NCBI GenBank assembly: GCA_020060485.1
Contig: JAGVAB010000136.1
Span: 1-40,981, forward strand
Origin: Anaerolineales bacterium
GTDB taxonomy: Bacteria; Chloroflexota; Anaerolineae; Anaerolineales; Anaerolineaceae
Length of the DNA: 40,981 nt
Direction: 5' to 3'
A model generated the notes under the pieces. The model was not told the DNA's origin, ran no database searches, and saw nothing but the letters and a program-made list of their open reading frames with translations. Positions 18,394 to 26,418 of the stretch are shown in pieces. Made by a program: the position numbers and the translations under genes. Position 1 is the first letter of the stretch, and each line of letters starts with the position of its first letter.

Positions 18394-19359
18394 TTACTTA
18401 TTAAACACTTCAGGATTGGCGGGATAGAGGGGTGTCTCGCCCTTTAACACACGCAAGACATCTTCTGCTACCATCATGCCCATGCGACGGCGGCCTTCAT
18501 CAGTAAAACTCGCCAGGTGCGGGGTCAAAACGACATTGTCCAATGCAAATAAAGGATTATCTGCCAGCGGCGGTTCAGGATCAAACACATCCAAAGCAGC
18601 TCCGGCGATCCTGTTTTCTTTGAGCGCTGCTATCAACGCCTGCTCATCCATCACAGGACCGCGGGCACAATTGATCACGTACCCATGCGGTCCCAATGCT
18701 GCAAGCACTTTAGCATTGACGATATGATGCGTCTCTGGTGTGGCGGGAATATGCAAGGAAATGAAATCCACCTGGGCAGCCATCTCAAGAATACTCTTTT
18801 GATAAACAGCACCCCAATCCACAATTTTCTGAGGATTGATAAAAGGATCATAGGCGTGGATTTCCATTTGCAGGGCGGCGCGGCACATCTCGGCAAAACG
18901 GCGGCCAATATTTCCAAATCCCACTACACCAACCTTCTTGCCTTGCAGTTCTGCACCCACCACATGATCACGCACATGAAAATCACCAGAACGGGTGGCC
19001 CGGTCCAGATACGTCAGTTTACGAGCTACAGCCATCATCAACAGAAAAGCATGCTCGGCGGTTGATTCGGTTGGTCCCAGAGGGGTGAATACAACTGGAA
19101 TGCCTAATTCGGTGGCACTATCGACATCAACGATATCCAGTCCTGCGCCATGACGGCCAAGAACTTCCAGTGAAGAAGCAGCAGCCAGATTGGCCGCATC
19201 CATCTGCATACCGGCGCACAGGATCATGCCCTGTACGTCCGCTAGCATGGCAAGAACTTCCTGGGTAGAAGCCTTGAATGGGGTTAAGACTTCTACTTCC
19301 CCAGCCAGCAAAGCCAGGGCATCTTCATGAATGGGTTTATTGACTAATACACGTTTCAC
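18394..19359 (-). CDS. D-2-hydroxyacid dehydrogenase (phosphoglycerate dehydrogenase-like)
   Basis: This 321-residue NAD-dependent dehydrogenase starts at a GTG preceded by AAGGA. Seen: the Rossmann VGFGNIGRRF near residue 148, the catalytic Arg in NCARGPVMDEQAL, the Glu in DVFDPEPP, and the His in LTPHLASFT. It lacks the ACT regulatory domain of full-length SerA, so it is more likely to act on a small 2-hydroxy or 2-oxo acid in the catabolic pathway than in serine synthesis. It is the first gene of the block that runs into the aldolase and SsnA-like genes. A candidate LacI operator lies 51 to 68 bases before its start. Confidence 0.92.
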   Translation of the reverse strand: MKRVLVNKPIHEDALALLAGEVEVLTPFKASTQEVLAMLADVQGMILCAGMQMDAANLAAASSLEVLGRHGAGLDIVDVDSATELGIPVVFTPLGPTESTAEHAFLLMMAVARKLTYLDRATRSGDFHVRDHVVGAELQGKKVGVVGFGNIGRRFAEMCRAALQMEIHAYDPFINPQKIVDWGAVYQKSILEMAAQVDFISLHIPATPETHHIVNAKVLAALGPHGYVINCARGPVMDEQALIAALKENRIAGAALDVFDPEPPLADNPLFALDNVVLTPHLASFTDEGRRRMGMMVAEDVLRVLKGETPLYPANPEVFNK

Positions 19360-19409
19360 TGTCCAATTCCTTTACTTTGATTGCAATATGATCTGTTGAA
19401 ATGATGTGT

Positions 19410-19427
19410 TTTCTACACGTGTCGAAA
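19410..19427. promoter_or_regulatory. Candidate LacI-family operator in front of the hydroxyacid dehydrogenase operon
   Basis: The 18-bp inverted repeat TTTCTACACGTGTCGAAA has 8 of 9 base pairs symmetric and a CG centre, as LacI-family operators usually have. Thirteen of its bases (19413-19425) recur in inverted orientation at the LacI gene's own promoter, 32358-32370. This links the LacI regulator to the operon that starts at 19359. Confidence 0.6.
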
Positions 19428-19469
19428 GCCATCAACTATTTTTTCTCCCGCTGGTTCGGTTCCCTCCAA

Positions 19470-19488
19470 CCTCCCGTCAATCGGGAGG
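19470..19488 (-). terminator. Hairpin just after the FadR-type regulator gene
   Basis: A perfect 7-bp stem CCTCCCG/CGGGAGG with a 5-nt loop begins 3 bases past the regulator's stop codon. No U-run follows, so it is either a weak terminator or an RNA-end stabiliser between the regulator and the next operon. Confidence 0.4.
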
Positions 19489-19490
19489 AA

Positions 19491-20207
19491 TTAGTGATCC
19501 ATTTCTACTTTTCTGGTCAAATAGGGCAAATAACGCGCTGCCGATGCTTCAATCAGGGTGCGCATGGCTTCCGAGGCCTGGAAGGGATCGCGGTTGCGAA
19601 TACCTTCTGCGACTTCCATATGCAGCTGCCAGCCTTCACGCGTTTGCGGAAGAAGATGCAGCACCTCGTCAAGTGCACTGAACAAGGTATCATCAATTTG
19701 CGTCAGGAATTTGTTATGGGTCATTTCAGCTACCATATGATGAAATGCCAGATCCAGCTCATGGCCCTCTTCCCGCCGCTCAGTACCAATTAGACTATGC
19801 TCTTTTTGCAGGATATCAAATAAGGCTTCCACCTGTTCATCAGTTGCCCGGTTTGCAGCACAGAATGCAAAACCAGTCTCCAGAATCTCGCGGGCTTCAA
19901 ACAACATTTGCAGGTCAGTTTCTCCCATTGCCAAAGAGATCTCCACCAGTCGCCCATACATATCATTGGGCTGGTTGGCGATGAAAGTGCCTTCACCGTG
20001 GCGCATGTCCACAATACCCATGGTCTGCAATGACTGCAAAGCTTCACGCAAGGTGGACATTCCCACGCCGAGGGCCTCGGCCAGCTCCCGCTGCGGCGGC
20101 AGCTGATCCCCAGACATCCAATATCCTTCACGGATCATCGACAGGAGTCGATCCAGGGTTGCTTTTGTGATTTGACGGCGATGGACGGGCTGGATTTTTT
20201 TGATCAT
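19491..20207 (-). CDS. FadR-subfamily GntR transcriptional regulator (HTH + FCD)
   Basis: This 238-residue regulator has a winged-helix GntR domain (about residues 12-78: LPPQRELAEALGVGMSTLREALQSL on the recognition side and RHGEGTFI in the wing). A helical FCD ligand domain follows, with the usual metal-binding residues (LDLAFHHMVAE and a later His in QLHMEVAEGI). FCD domains bind carboxylate-type pathway intermediates. The promoter in front of this gene carries a GTGTTC-A-GAACAC palindrome right after its -10 box, so it probably represses itself. The same arrangement is found before the carbamoyltransferase gene at 32595. Confidence 0.93.
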   Translation of the reverse strand: MIKKIQPVHRRQITKATLDRLLSMIREGYWMSGDQLPPQRELAEALGVGMSTLREALQSLQTMGIVDMRHGEGTFIANQPNDMYGRLVEISLAMGETDLQMLFEAREILETGFAFCAANRATDEQVEALFDILQKEHSLIGTERREEGHELDLAFHHMVAEMTHNKFLTQIDDTLFSALDEVLHLLPQTREGWQLHMEVAEGIRNRDPFQASEAMRTLIEASAARYLPYLTRKVEMDH

Positions 20208-20256
20208 TCCGCTAACCTTTTCAAGCTGAATGAGTGGGGGAAAGAAAATTGTTCAG

Positions 20257-20269
20257 GTGTTCAGAACAC
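20257..20269. promoter_or_regulatory. Candidate FadR-type operator at its own gene's transcription start
   Basis: The 13-bp perfect odd palindrome GTGTTCAGAACAC begins 8 nt downstream of the regulator's -10 box, so a bound protein would block initiation. The same 13 bases occur at 32450-32462, again 8 nt past a TACnAT -10 box. Confidence 0.65.
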
Positions 20270-20277
20270 TTAACAAT

Positions 20278-20306
20278 ATAGTATAAAATTTTTTATCAAA
20301 AGTCAA
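20278..20306 (-). promoter_or_regulatory. Promoter of the FadR-type regulator
   Basis: On the minus strand, TTGACT (20301-20306) and TACTAT (20278-20283) are separated by 17 bases. An overlapping TATACT would give a 15-base spacer. The A/T-rich spacer and the 70-nt distance to the start codon fit a sigma-70-type promoter. Confidence 0.6.
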
Positions 20307-20330
20307 GGGGTGCAGCAATTTTTTAAGATT

Positions 20331-20364
20331 CACCTTGCCTGGAAATGTCCCTCCAGGCAAGGTG
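20331..20364 (-). terminator. Strong hairpin after the MlrC-type gene
   Basis: A perfect 12-bp stem (CACCTTGCCTGG/CCAGGCAAGGTG) with a 10-nt loop starts 7 bases past the MlrC-type stop codon. It ends the long minus-strand block before the regulator's promoter. There is no U-run on the transcript side, so termination is likely but not certain. Confidence 0.5.
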
Positions 20365-20371
20365 GTATGCG

Positions 20372-21889
20372 TCAGGAATCTAAAACTTCTGGACGATGAT
20401 AGACCGGCCCAAGACCCTTCAGGCGCACTCCTTCCCGCAATCTGGTATAAGGGATTTTGCTGGGGTCTTCGATGATGGCCGATGGCGACTCAACATTGAT
20501 AATCTGGCTGGCAATTGGACCAAAATCAGCCCGATAATGGTTGGCGCTTTTCAAAGCCAGGATCTTCATGTCTGCTGGCTCAATCCCGACCACTCTAAAC
20601 AGGGATTGATCCAGCGCCTGCATACGTTCTGAGGCAACAACCACGCGCACATCATCCACCAGAAGCTGAGCCATCTTGCCCAGATTTAATACCCGATCCT
20701 TGACCATCGGTCCGGTACCCAAAAAATCACCTTCATGCAATTTTACAACCTGATAGCGGGCACGGAATGGATGATGCCCTTCCAGAGATTTGCCACCCAC
20801 ATCCAGTATAAGCTCCGCCCCCTCGCCGGCGGCAAAGGCGGCAGCGACAGCATCAGGATCGTGGATCAAGCCCAGGGCTGTCTTTCGCGCCCCGTGTTTA
20901 ACCAGAGCTTCCAGCAGCCAGGTGGAATCAGAGGGGCTGCCGCCACCAGCATTGTCCTGAATATCCGCCAGAATGATGGGCCCGGATGCAGTCGTAGACA
21001 ATTCTATTGCTTGTTGTGCAGCTTCCTCCCAGGGCACCAGGTCACAGATGAACTGGGCTTCCCTCTCAAGGATATAGTCATACAGGCGCGCCACAGCTTG
21101 TTCCGCCGCCTCCTGTGTACGACCATAGGCAAAGATGGAAGGCCCGGTATGCGGCAGATCACATGGCGGGAACCCCTCCATAATGGTGGCAGTCAGCACG
21201 TCTTCCAGCTTGTCCCCGGCTGCCAGGAATTCATACATGCTCTTGGCAGGATCCTTGGTCGTAGCCTGGGTGGTACTTGGCATCAGAAAAGGCAATTGGC
21301 GGAAAGCACCATGGATCTGCCCATCACGCAGGATGTGATCCATCACCTGAGCACAACGTTCCCCATTTTCAAAACCATCCACATGCGGATAGGTACGATA
21401 ACCAATCATGGCAGTAGCCAGTTCGAAACAGGACGGGTCAATATTGCCATGCAAATCAAACGAGACCACTATGGGAATTTCTCCCACAACCCCGCGAATT
21501 CGGCGCAGAATCTCCGTTTCACCATCCTGCAAATCGCCAAAAACCATCGCCCCATGCAAATCCAAAAAGAGACCGTCATATGGTCTGTTTTGTTGCAAAG
21601 ACTCAAGAATCATACCCATCAAAGTATCAAATGTCTCTTGTGAAAGCGGCTGGGATGGCTCGGTGCCGCACCAAACCAGCGGCACTGATTCCATGTCCAG
21701 TTTATCGGCAGCAAACAGGAAGCCGCTGGCGGCAATATTGAAACGGCCTTCCCTGAATTTTAAGATTTCCTCTCCCTTGCGCAATTCTGGATAAAATCCG
21801 CTTTGCTGAATAAATGCCTCCAGCGGGGTGGAAATCTCTGAAAATGTATTGGTCTCGTGGATGAAACCTGCGATACCTATGCGAAACAT
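20372..21889 (-). CDS. MlrC-type M81 family metallopeptidase
   Basis: This 505-residue protein has the two-part MlrC architecture. Seen: GFIHETNTFS at the start, LDLHGAM and FDLHGNID in the zinc domain, YRTYPHVD, and the glycine-rich DNAGGGSPSDST near residue 315. The family was named for a microcystin-degradation protein, but its wider members hydrolyse amide bonds of small molecules. Here it closes an operon of Mo-hydroxylase and amidohydrolase genes, so cleavage of a linear amide or ureido intermediate is a reasonable guess. The RBS is GAGGAGG, 5 nt before the ATG. A hairpin follows the stop codon. Confidence 0.92.
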   Translation of the reverse strand: MFRIGIAGFIHETNTFSEISTPLEAFIQQSGFYPELRKGEEILKFREGRFNIAASGFLFAADKLDMESVPLVWCGTEPSQPLSQETFDTLMGMILESLQQNRPYDGLFLDLHGAMVFGDLQDGETEILRRIRGVVGEIPIVVSFDLHGNIDPSCFELATAMIGYRTYPHVDGFENGERCAQVMDHILRDGQIHGAFRQLPFLMPSTTQATTKDPAKSMYEFLAAGDKLEDVLTATIMEGFPPCDLPHTGPSIFAYGRTQEAAEQAVARLYDYILEREAQFICDLVPWEEAAQQAIELSTTASGPIILADIQDNAGGGSPSDSTWLLEALVKHGARKTALGLIHDPDAVAAAFAAGEGAELILDVGGKSLEGHHPFRARYQVVKLHEGDFLGTGPMVKDRVLNLGKMAQLLVDDVRVVVASERMQALDQSLFRVVGIEPADMKILALKSANHYRADFGPIASQIINVESPSAIIEDPSKIPYTRLREGVRLKGLGPVYHRPEVLDS

Positions 21890-21940
21890 AATTCCTCCTC
21901 ATTACAATCGTGATGGAAGCCAACCCAAACATCTGCCCGG

Positions 21941-24229
21941 TCAACCATCCCTCTGCCTGGTATGATCTTGTTGCATCCTGAACCACAGCCGTTCAGCTGT
22001 AATGGGCAGTTGATCCACCCAGACGCCGGCTGCATTTCTGACTGCCGCCGCAATAGCTGCCGGCGTGGGCAGCAAAGCCATTTCGCCTACACCCTTTGCA
22101 CCAAAGGGACCGGTCGGATCTGGCACTTCAACGGTGATGGAATCCACTTCACGAGGCATATCCAGCACAGTCGGGATCAAATAGGTGGTGAAGCCGGTCT
22201 TTAATGGCCGCCCTTCCTCCTGCACATAATCCTCCATAAAGGTATATCCGATTGCCATATGGATGGCCCCATCCACCTGCCCCTGCACCAGATCAGGGTT
22301 GATCATCCGGCCACAATCCTGTGACGTCCACAGCTTCAGCACCTCACTCATTCCGGTCAGCAGATCCACCTCCACAAGGGCAACCTGGCTGGCATAGCCA
22401 TAACTCAGATGCGGATCACATAGGCCGGTCTGTGGATCAAAATAGCTTGTTGGCCTTTGACTTTGGGCGTGATATTCATACTCCCCGCTGACCACACGCT
22501 CGCCTGTCTCATTCCGCAATACCATGTGCCAGTTTTCAAGCGCTTTCTGACTGGCGCGCTGTACAGCAGTACCGGAAACATAAGTCTGTCGAGAAGCAGA
22601 CGAAGAACCGGCATATGGCAAATAACTGGTATGAAACAGCGGCACACTGACCTTCTTGATATCAATTCCCAATGTTTCGGCCGCAATCTGGGCCAAGACG
22701 GTCTGTGCGCCCTGTCCAAGATCTGCCGCCCCGCACACAACAGAAACCCGGTCGATCATTCCGGCTTCGTCCAGCCAGAGAAAAACTTTGGCTTCGGCTT
22801 TGTCATCCATGCCGCAGGAAAAACCAACATTTTTGTAACAAGAAGCCACACCCAATCCCAGGCGTTTATCCGGGTGCTGGCTGACAGGAAATTCTGGAGC
22901 AAACCAATGCCCGTCCTGCTCCCGCCACCCGGCTCTGCTGGCTGCCTGGCGCAGAGTCTCCTTGACGCCCACGCCCTGGGGCATGGGATAACCGGTCAGG
23001 TGAATATCATCTTCTTCCAGCAGGTTGCGCATACGCACTTCCACCGGGTCCATGCACAGGGCTTCAGCCAATTTGTTCATTTGCATCTCATAGCCATAAG
23101 CAACCTGCAAGGCGCCAAAACCGCGCATGGCCATGTTCATCACATTGTTGGTATAGACTGCATAGGCATCCACCCAGGCATTGGGAATACGATACGGCCC
23201 ACCAGCAGAACTGGCAGCATTATTCAACATCCACACGCTTGATGACATGGCCGCTCCACCATCTGCAATCAATTCGATCTGCATGGCGGTGATTAGACCC
23301 TCGCGGGTGGCAGCCGTTTTGTAATGCATGAAAAAAGGATGGCGATGGCCTGTGCGGGTGGTGGTCTCTTGCCGGGAATAGATCATTTTGACCGGACGGC
23401 GGATCAAATAGACCGCCAACGCCAGAAGGTGCTGCACATGCATGTCCTCCCGGCCGCCAAAAGCGCCACCAATGCCAGGCATGATGAGACAGATCTCACT
23501 CTCATCCAGTTCCAGAATACGGGCCATGTGTGGCAGATCATCATGCGGCGCCTGGGTGGCAACAACCACCGCCAATCTTCCTTCCTCGTCAATGAAGCCA
23601 AGGCCCGCATCCGGCTGCATGTAAGCGTGTTCCTGGCAGGGGGTTTCATAATCCCCCTCCACGATCACGTCAGCCTGGGCGAAAGCAAGCTCAACATCCC
23701 CTTTGCGAATCTTGATGTGCTCAAAAATATTACTATCCCCCCGTTCCGGGTGAACCAATACGGCCCCGGCCTGCATGGCCTGGCGGGCATCTGCCACCAC
23801 CGGCAGCATATCGTATTCAGCCTGGATCAAACTGCAAGCCCGGGCAGCAATCGTTTCGCTCTCGGCAATCACCATGGCCAGCCGGTCGGCAATACTGGTG
23901 ATTTTATACCCCACTGCCACGAACACTGCCTGGTCAGGCTGGTGAATTCCGTAATGATTGTGCGGCACATCGCCGGCCGTGATCACTTTGACCACACCCG
24001 GCAGTGCCTCGGCCTGGCTTACATCCAGGGCCAGCAGGCGCGCATGGGGGTGATCGCTCCAACGCACGCGCCCATACAATTGCCCAGGCAAATTAAAATC
24101 CTGGGGATAAACAGCATCTCCACGCACCTTGGGAATGGCATCCAGCTTTGGAACACTCTGTCCTACGCCGCCTGCTGGCACGGTTGATTGCTGGTTAAAT
24201 TGCCTGCCATGCCTGTATCGGGTTTCCAT
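21941..24229 (-). CDS. Stand-alone molybdenum hydroxylase large subunit (xanthine dehydrogenase family)
   Basis: This 762-residue protein corresponds to the Mo-binding subunit (XdhA/CoxL class) alone. It has neither [2Fe-2S] nor FAD domains, and no small-subunit gene lies nearby. Seen: GGAFGGRED, AMRGFGALQ with the substrate Arg, VCGAADLGQGAQT, and the catalytic-Glu region GAKGVGEMALLPTP. Its C-terminus is alike in wording to that of the fused hydroxylase at 2129-4924 (GPFGAKG-GE ... GVW-(N/D)-LPIT), so both belong to one subfamily. It would need electron-transfer partners from elsewhere, perhaps the fused protein. The MtaD-like gene ends 42 nt upstream of it. Confidence 0.9.
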   Translation of the reverse strand: METRYRHGRQFNQQSTVPAGGVGQSVPKLDAIPKVRGDAVYPQDFNLPGQLYGRVRWSDHPHARLLALDVSQAEALPGVVKVITAGDVPHNHYGIHQPDQAVFVAVGYKITSIADRLAMVIAESETIAARACSLIQAEYDMLPVVADARQAMQAGAVLVHPERGDSNIFEHIKIRKGDVELAFAQADVIVEGDYETPCQEHAYMQPDAGLGFIDEEGRLAVVVATQAPHDDLPHMARILELDESEICLIMPGIGGAFGGREDMHVQHLLALAVYLIRRPVKMIYSRQETTTRTGHRHPFFMHYKTAATREGLITAMQIELIADGGAAMSSSVWMLNNAASSAGGPYRIPNAWVDAYAVYTNNVMNMAMRGFGALQVAYGYEMQMNKLAEALCMDPVEVRMRNLLEEDDIHLTGYPMPQGVGVKETLRQAASRAGWREQDGHWFAPEFPVSQHPDKRLGLGVASCYKNVGFSCGMDDKAEAKVFLWLDEAGMIDRVSVVCGAADLGQGAQTVLAQIAAETLGIDIKKVSVPLFHTSYLPYAGSSSASRQTYVSGTAVQRASQKALENWHMVLRNETGERVVSGEYEYHAQSQRPTSYFDPQTGLCDPHLSYGYASQVALVEVDLLTGMSEVLKLWTSQDCGRMINPDLVQGQVDGAIHMAIGYTFMEDYVQEEGRPLKTGFTTYLIPTVLDMPREVDSITVEVPDPTGPFGAKGVGEMALLPTPAAIAAAVRNAAGVWVDQLPITAERLWFRMQQDHTRQRDG

Positions 24230-24271
24230 GCCTACACCATACCTTCCATTCGAATCCTACAGGTAAAATCT

Positions 24272-25600
24272 CTATAAACGAATCCCGGCCAGTTGGATCA
24301 AATCCTGGGCGGCTTCTAACACGAGTGCTTCTGCTTCTTTTTGATCCAACGAGAACACTTCACGATCACGCATTAACACCCGCCCATCCACAATCGTGGT
24401 CAACACATCTCCCGCATTGGCTGAATAGACCAGCTGCTCCATCACATTGCTGCCCGGTTCTGGCAGCACAGGCCACATATGCGGGGCATGCAGATCAACG
24501 ATAATGATATCAGCTCGCTTGCCAACTTCAAGCGAACCTATCTGATCCAGCAAACCCAGACAAGCCGCCGCGTCACAGGTGGCCATGCGCAATACAAGTT
24601 CCACGGGCATGGCAGCCGCATCGTTGCGGCTCAGTTTCTGTAGCATGGCTGCCAGGCGCATTTCCTCAAACATGTCGAGATTATTATTGCTCAAGTTCGA
24701 ATCGGTGCCCAATCCCACCCGCACGCCGGCCGCCAGCAGGTCGGGGATGCGGGCTACGCCCGATGCCAGCTTCATATTACTGGAAGGGTTATGCGCCACC
24801 GCCACATTGCGCTCAGCCAGGATCTGAATATCCCTGTCTGTCAAATGGACACAATGCGCCGCCAGTAACCTGGGCCCTTCCAGACCAAGATGGGCAATAT
24901 ATTCCACCGGCGACATTTGATACTGTGTTTTGAATTGATCCACTTCATCACGTGTCTCTGCCAAATGAATGTGAATACCAACGTCAAGTTTTCGGGCCAG
25001 GTCCTTCATTTTCAATAAAGTCTCTGCTTGCACACTATATAAGGCGTGCGGCCCAAACCAGGTCATGATACGTCCCGGGCAGCGGTCGTGCCAGGCCTCA
25101 ATGAAGGCCAGGCTGCTTTCCAGGGTCTCGCCAGCCCCGGCGGGGTTGTCAATCAGCTGAGGGCTGAAAATGCCGCGCAAACCGGATACTTCGGCCACTG
25201 CGGCCGCTTCACCCGGAAATCGGAAAATGTCAATGAAGGTGGTAATGCCGCCGCGGATCATCTCCAACTGGGACATCTGCGCCGCAGCGTGTTGGTGTCT
25301 GGGCTGAAAAGCACGGTCTTTGGGAAAACAAATCTCATTCAACCAGCGCATGAGCGGCAAATCCTCGATCAACCCGCGCAGTAAGGTTTCATGCATGTGG
25401 CAATCGATCAAACCTGGCATGACGGCATTCCCCAGTGCATCAACTGTTTTTTCAGCATGCAACTCCAGCTGCGGTCCAATGGCCGTGATCAAACCATCCT
25501 TGACGGCAATATCGGCATTCTGGTAACGGGTGCCGTCAGCGTCCATGCAGATCACATGACCATTTTTGATCAGCAAATCCTGTGTCTGGTCGCTCATCAT
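24272..25600 (-). CDS. MtaD-like amidohydrolase (methylthioadenosine/SAH/adenosine deaminase branch)
   Basis: This 442-residue protein has the full deaminase set. His68 and His70 lie in DCHMHETLLRG, followed by LPLMRWL, His185 (FGPHALYS), His212 and Glu215 (IHLAE), AAHCVHL, NPSSNMKLASG and Asp300 (GLGTDS). These match 5-methylthioadenosine/S-adenosylhomocysteine deaminases and related purine or triazine deaminases. Unlike two other members in this window, it keeps the catalytic Glu. The start was chosen at ATG 25600, 9 nt after AGGAG; a TTG at 25607-25609 is possible. It follows the ECF S-component gene, so it may act first on the compound imported by that transporter. Confidence 0.9.
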   Translation of the reverse strand: MMSDQTQDLLIKNGHVICMDADGTRYQNADIAVKDGLITAIGPQLELHAEKTVDALGNAVMPGLIDCHMHETLLRGLIEDLPLMRWLNEICFPKDRAFQPRHQHAAAQMSQLEMIRGGITTFIDIFRFPGEAAAVAEVSGLRGIFSPQLIDNPAGAGETLESSLAFIEAWHDRCPGRIMTWFGPHALYSVQAETLLKMKDLARKLDVGIHIHLAETRDEVDQFKTQYQMSPVEYIAHLGLEGPRLLAAHCVHLTDRDIQILAERNVAVAHNPSSNMKLASGVARIPDLLAAGVRVGLGTDSNLSNNNLDMFEEMRLAAMLQKLSRNDAAAMPVELVLRMATCDAAACLGLLDQIGSLEVGKRADIIIVDLHAPHMWPVLPEPGSNVMEQLVYSANAGDVLTTIVDGRVLMRDREVFSLDQKEAEALVLEAAQDLIQLAGIRL

Positions 25601-25658
25601 CTTATTCAACTCCTGACACTAATCAATCGATGTAACGCCAACAAATCCAAGCACCATC

Positions 25659-25703
25659 GAGTAAAGGGAGGACAGGCAAAATAATTCCGGCCTCCCTTTA
25701 CTC
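25659..25703 (-). other. Hairpin between the ECF S-component and MtaD-like genes
   Basis: A perfect 13-bp stem (GAGTAAAGGGAGG/CCTCCCTTTACTC) with a 19-nt loop lies in the 130-nt gap. No U-run follows on the minus strand. It could cap the transporter mRNA or act as a partial terminator. Confidence 0.5.
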
Positions 25704-25730
25704 CTCTTTATAAAATATTCTGTCAGTGGT

Positions 25731-26294
25731 TTACTTTTCTAACCGGTCGCGCCAATACAGGCCGCGTTTCTGCACCCGATTATAGAGCCACCCACAAACG
25801 ATTGGGGCAATAATTAAATTCGGCGGGATGTCAGCAATCAAAACCGAGGTGAACAAGGTCGCAAAGGGAGCAAATCCCATCAACGCGATCCAGCCACCCA
25901 CACAAAGAGCCACAACCAGCGTACCGACGATGCCGCCCCACAGCGCAACAGCCTTCCAGTTTTTAGGATGGGCCACCAACAATCCGGGAATGAAGGCCAT
26001 CAAGAAGTTCCCGACCGCACCACCCACACCGCCAATGCCAAACCATCCAGCCAGAATGTCGGAAATGAATGTATTGCCGATCAAAGCCGCCAGGCCGCCC
26101 ACCCACGGGCCAAAGAAAACTCCCCAAACAACAGCAATGAAGGCGAAAGGCCTCAAGGTGATAAAACCAATCGCCCAGTTCATAGTAGAGAAAGCGCCCA
26201 AACCATACAAAACTGCACCAATGATGGTCAAGGCAATCTCAAGGGTTCCAAATTTTTGTTTCCAAACGATCTTTTCAGGTAACCATCTGTCCAT
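25731..26294 (-). CDS. ECF transporter S component (substrate-binding membrane subunit)
   Basis: This 187-residue, very hydrophobic protein has about six membrane segments. The motif LRPFAFIAVVWGVFFGPWVGGLAALIGN, here read as two short blocks, matches the RP...FG...G...GxxxGN pattern of ECF S components that bind vitamins or nucleobase-like ligands. It lies after the EcfT gene with a 124-nt leader of its own, and before an MtaD-like deaminase. The family of ligands cannot be told from sequence; the context favours a nitrogen-rich heterocycle. RBS GGAGG lies 6 nt before the ATG. Confidence 0.85.
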   Translation of the reverse strand: MDRWLPEKIVWKQKFGTLEIALTIIGAVLYGLGAFSTMNWAIGFITLRPFAFIAVVWGVFFGPWVGGLAALIGNTFISDILAGWFGIGGVGGAVGNFLMAFIPGLLVAHPKNWKAVALWGGIVGTLVVALCVGGWIALMGFAPFATLFTSVLIADIPPNLIIAPIVCGWLYNRVQKRGLYWRDRLEK

Positions 26295-26359
26295 CAGATT
26301 CCTCCGTAATTAAATTGCCAGAATAGAAAGTTCCAATCATAACAAAACAGGAATATGGC

Positions 26360-26384
26360 CGTGTACCCGATATACACCTCCTTT
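26360..26384 (-). promoter_or_regulatory. Leader element upstream of the ECF S component, shared with the BMP leader
   Basis: On the minus strand this reads AAAGGAGGT, seven bases ending in AT, then CGGGTACACG. The BMP lipoprotein leader (16129-16154) has AAAGGAGGT and ATCGGGTAAACG with one extra base between. Here the middle can fold as GTGTA/TACAC around a TATCGGG loop, inside a possible AAACAG/CTGTTT outer stem. It may be a cis-regulatory RNA element; no known riboswitch class was recognised. Confidence 0.4.
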
Positions 26385-26418
26385 TCTGTTTGACAATTTC
26401 CCGAAGCTCCGGCATGGA

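Noticed and set aside
18394..19359. Serine-biosynthesis phosphoglycerate dehydrogenase (SerA)
   Set aside because: No ACT domain, no serine genes nearby, and the gene is placed in a regulated catabolic operon.
20372..21889. Microcystin degradation as the role of the MlrC-type protein
   Set aside because: The family name alone suggests it; no mlrA, mlrB or mlrD partners are present and the context is small-molecule catabolism.
20735..24187. Plus-strand open frames opposite the MlrC-type and lone Mo-hydroxylase genes
   Set aside because: Antisense shadows without RBS or family features.
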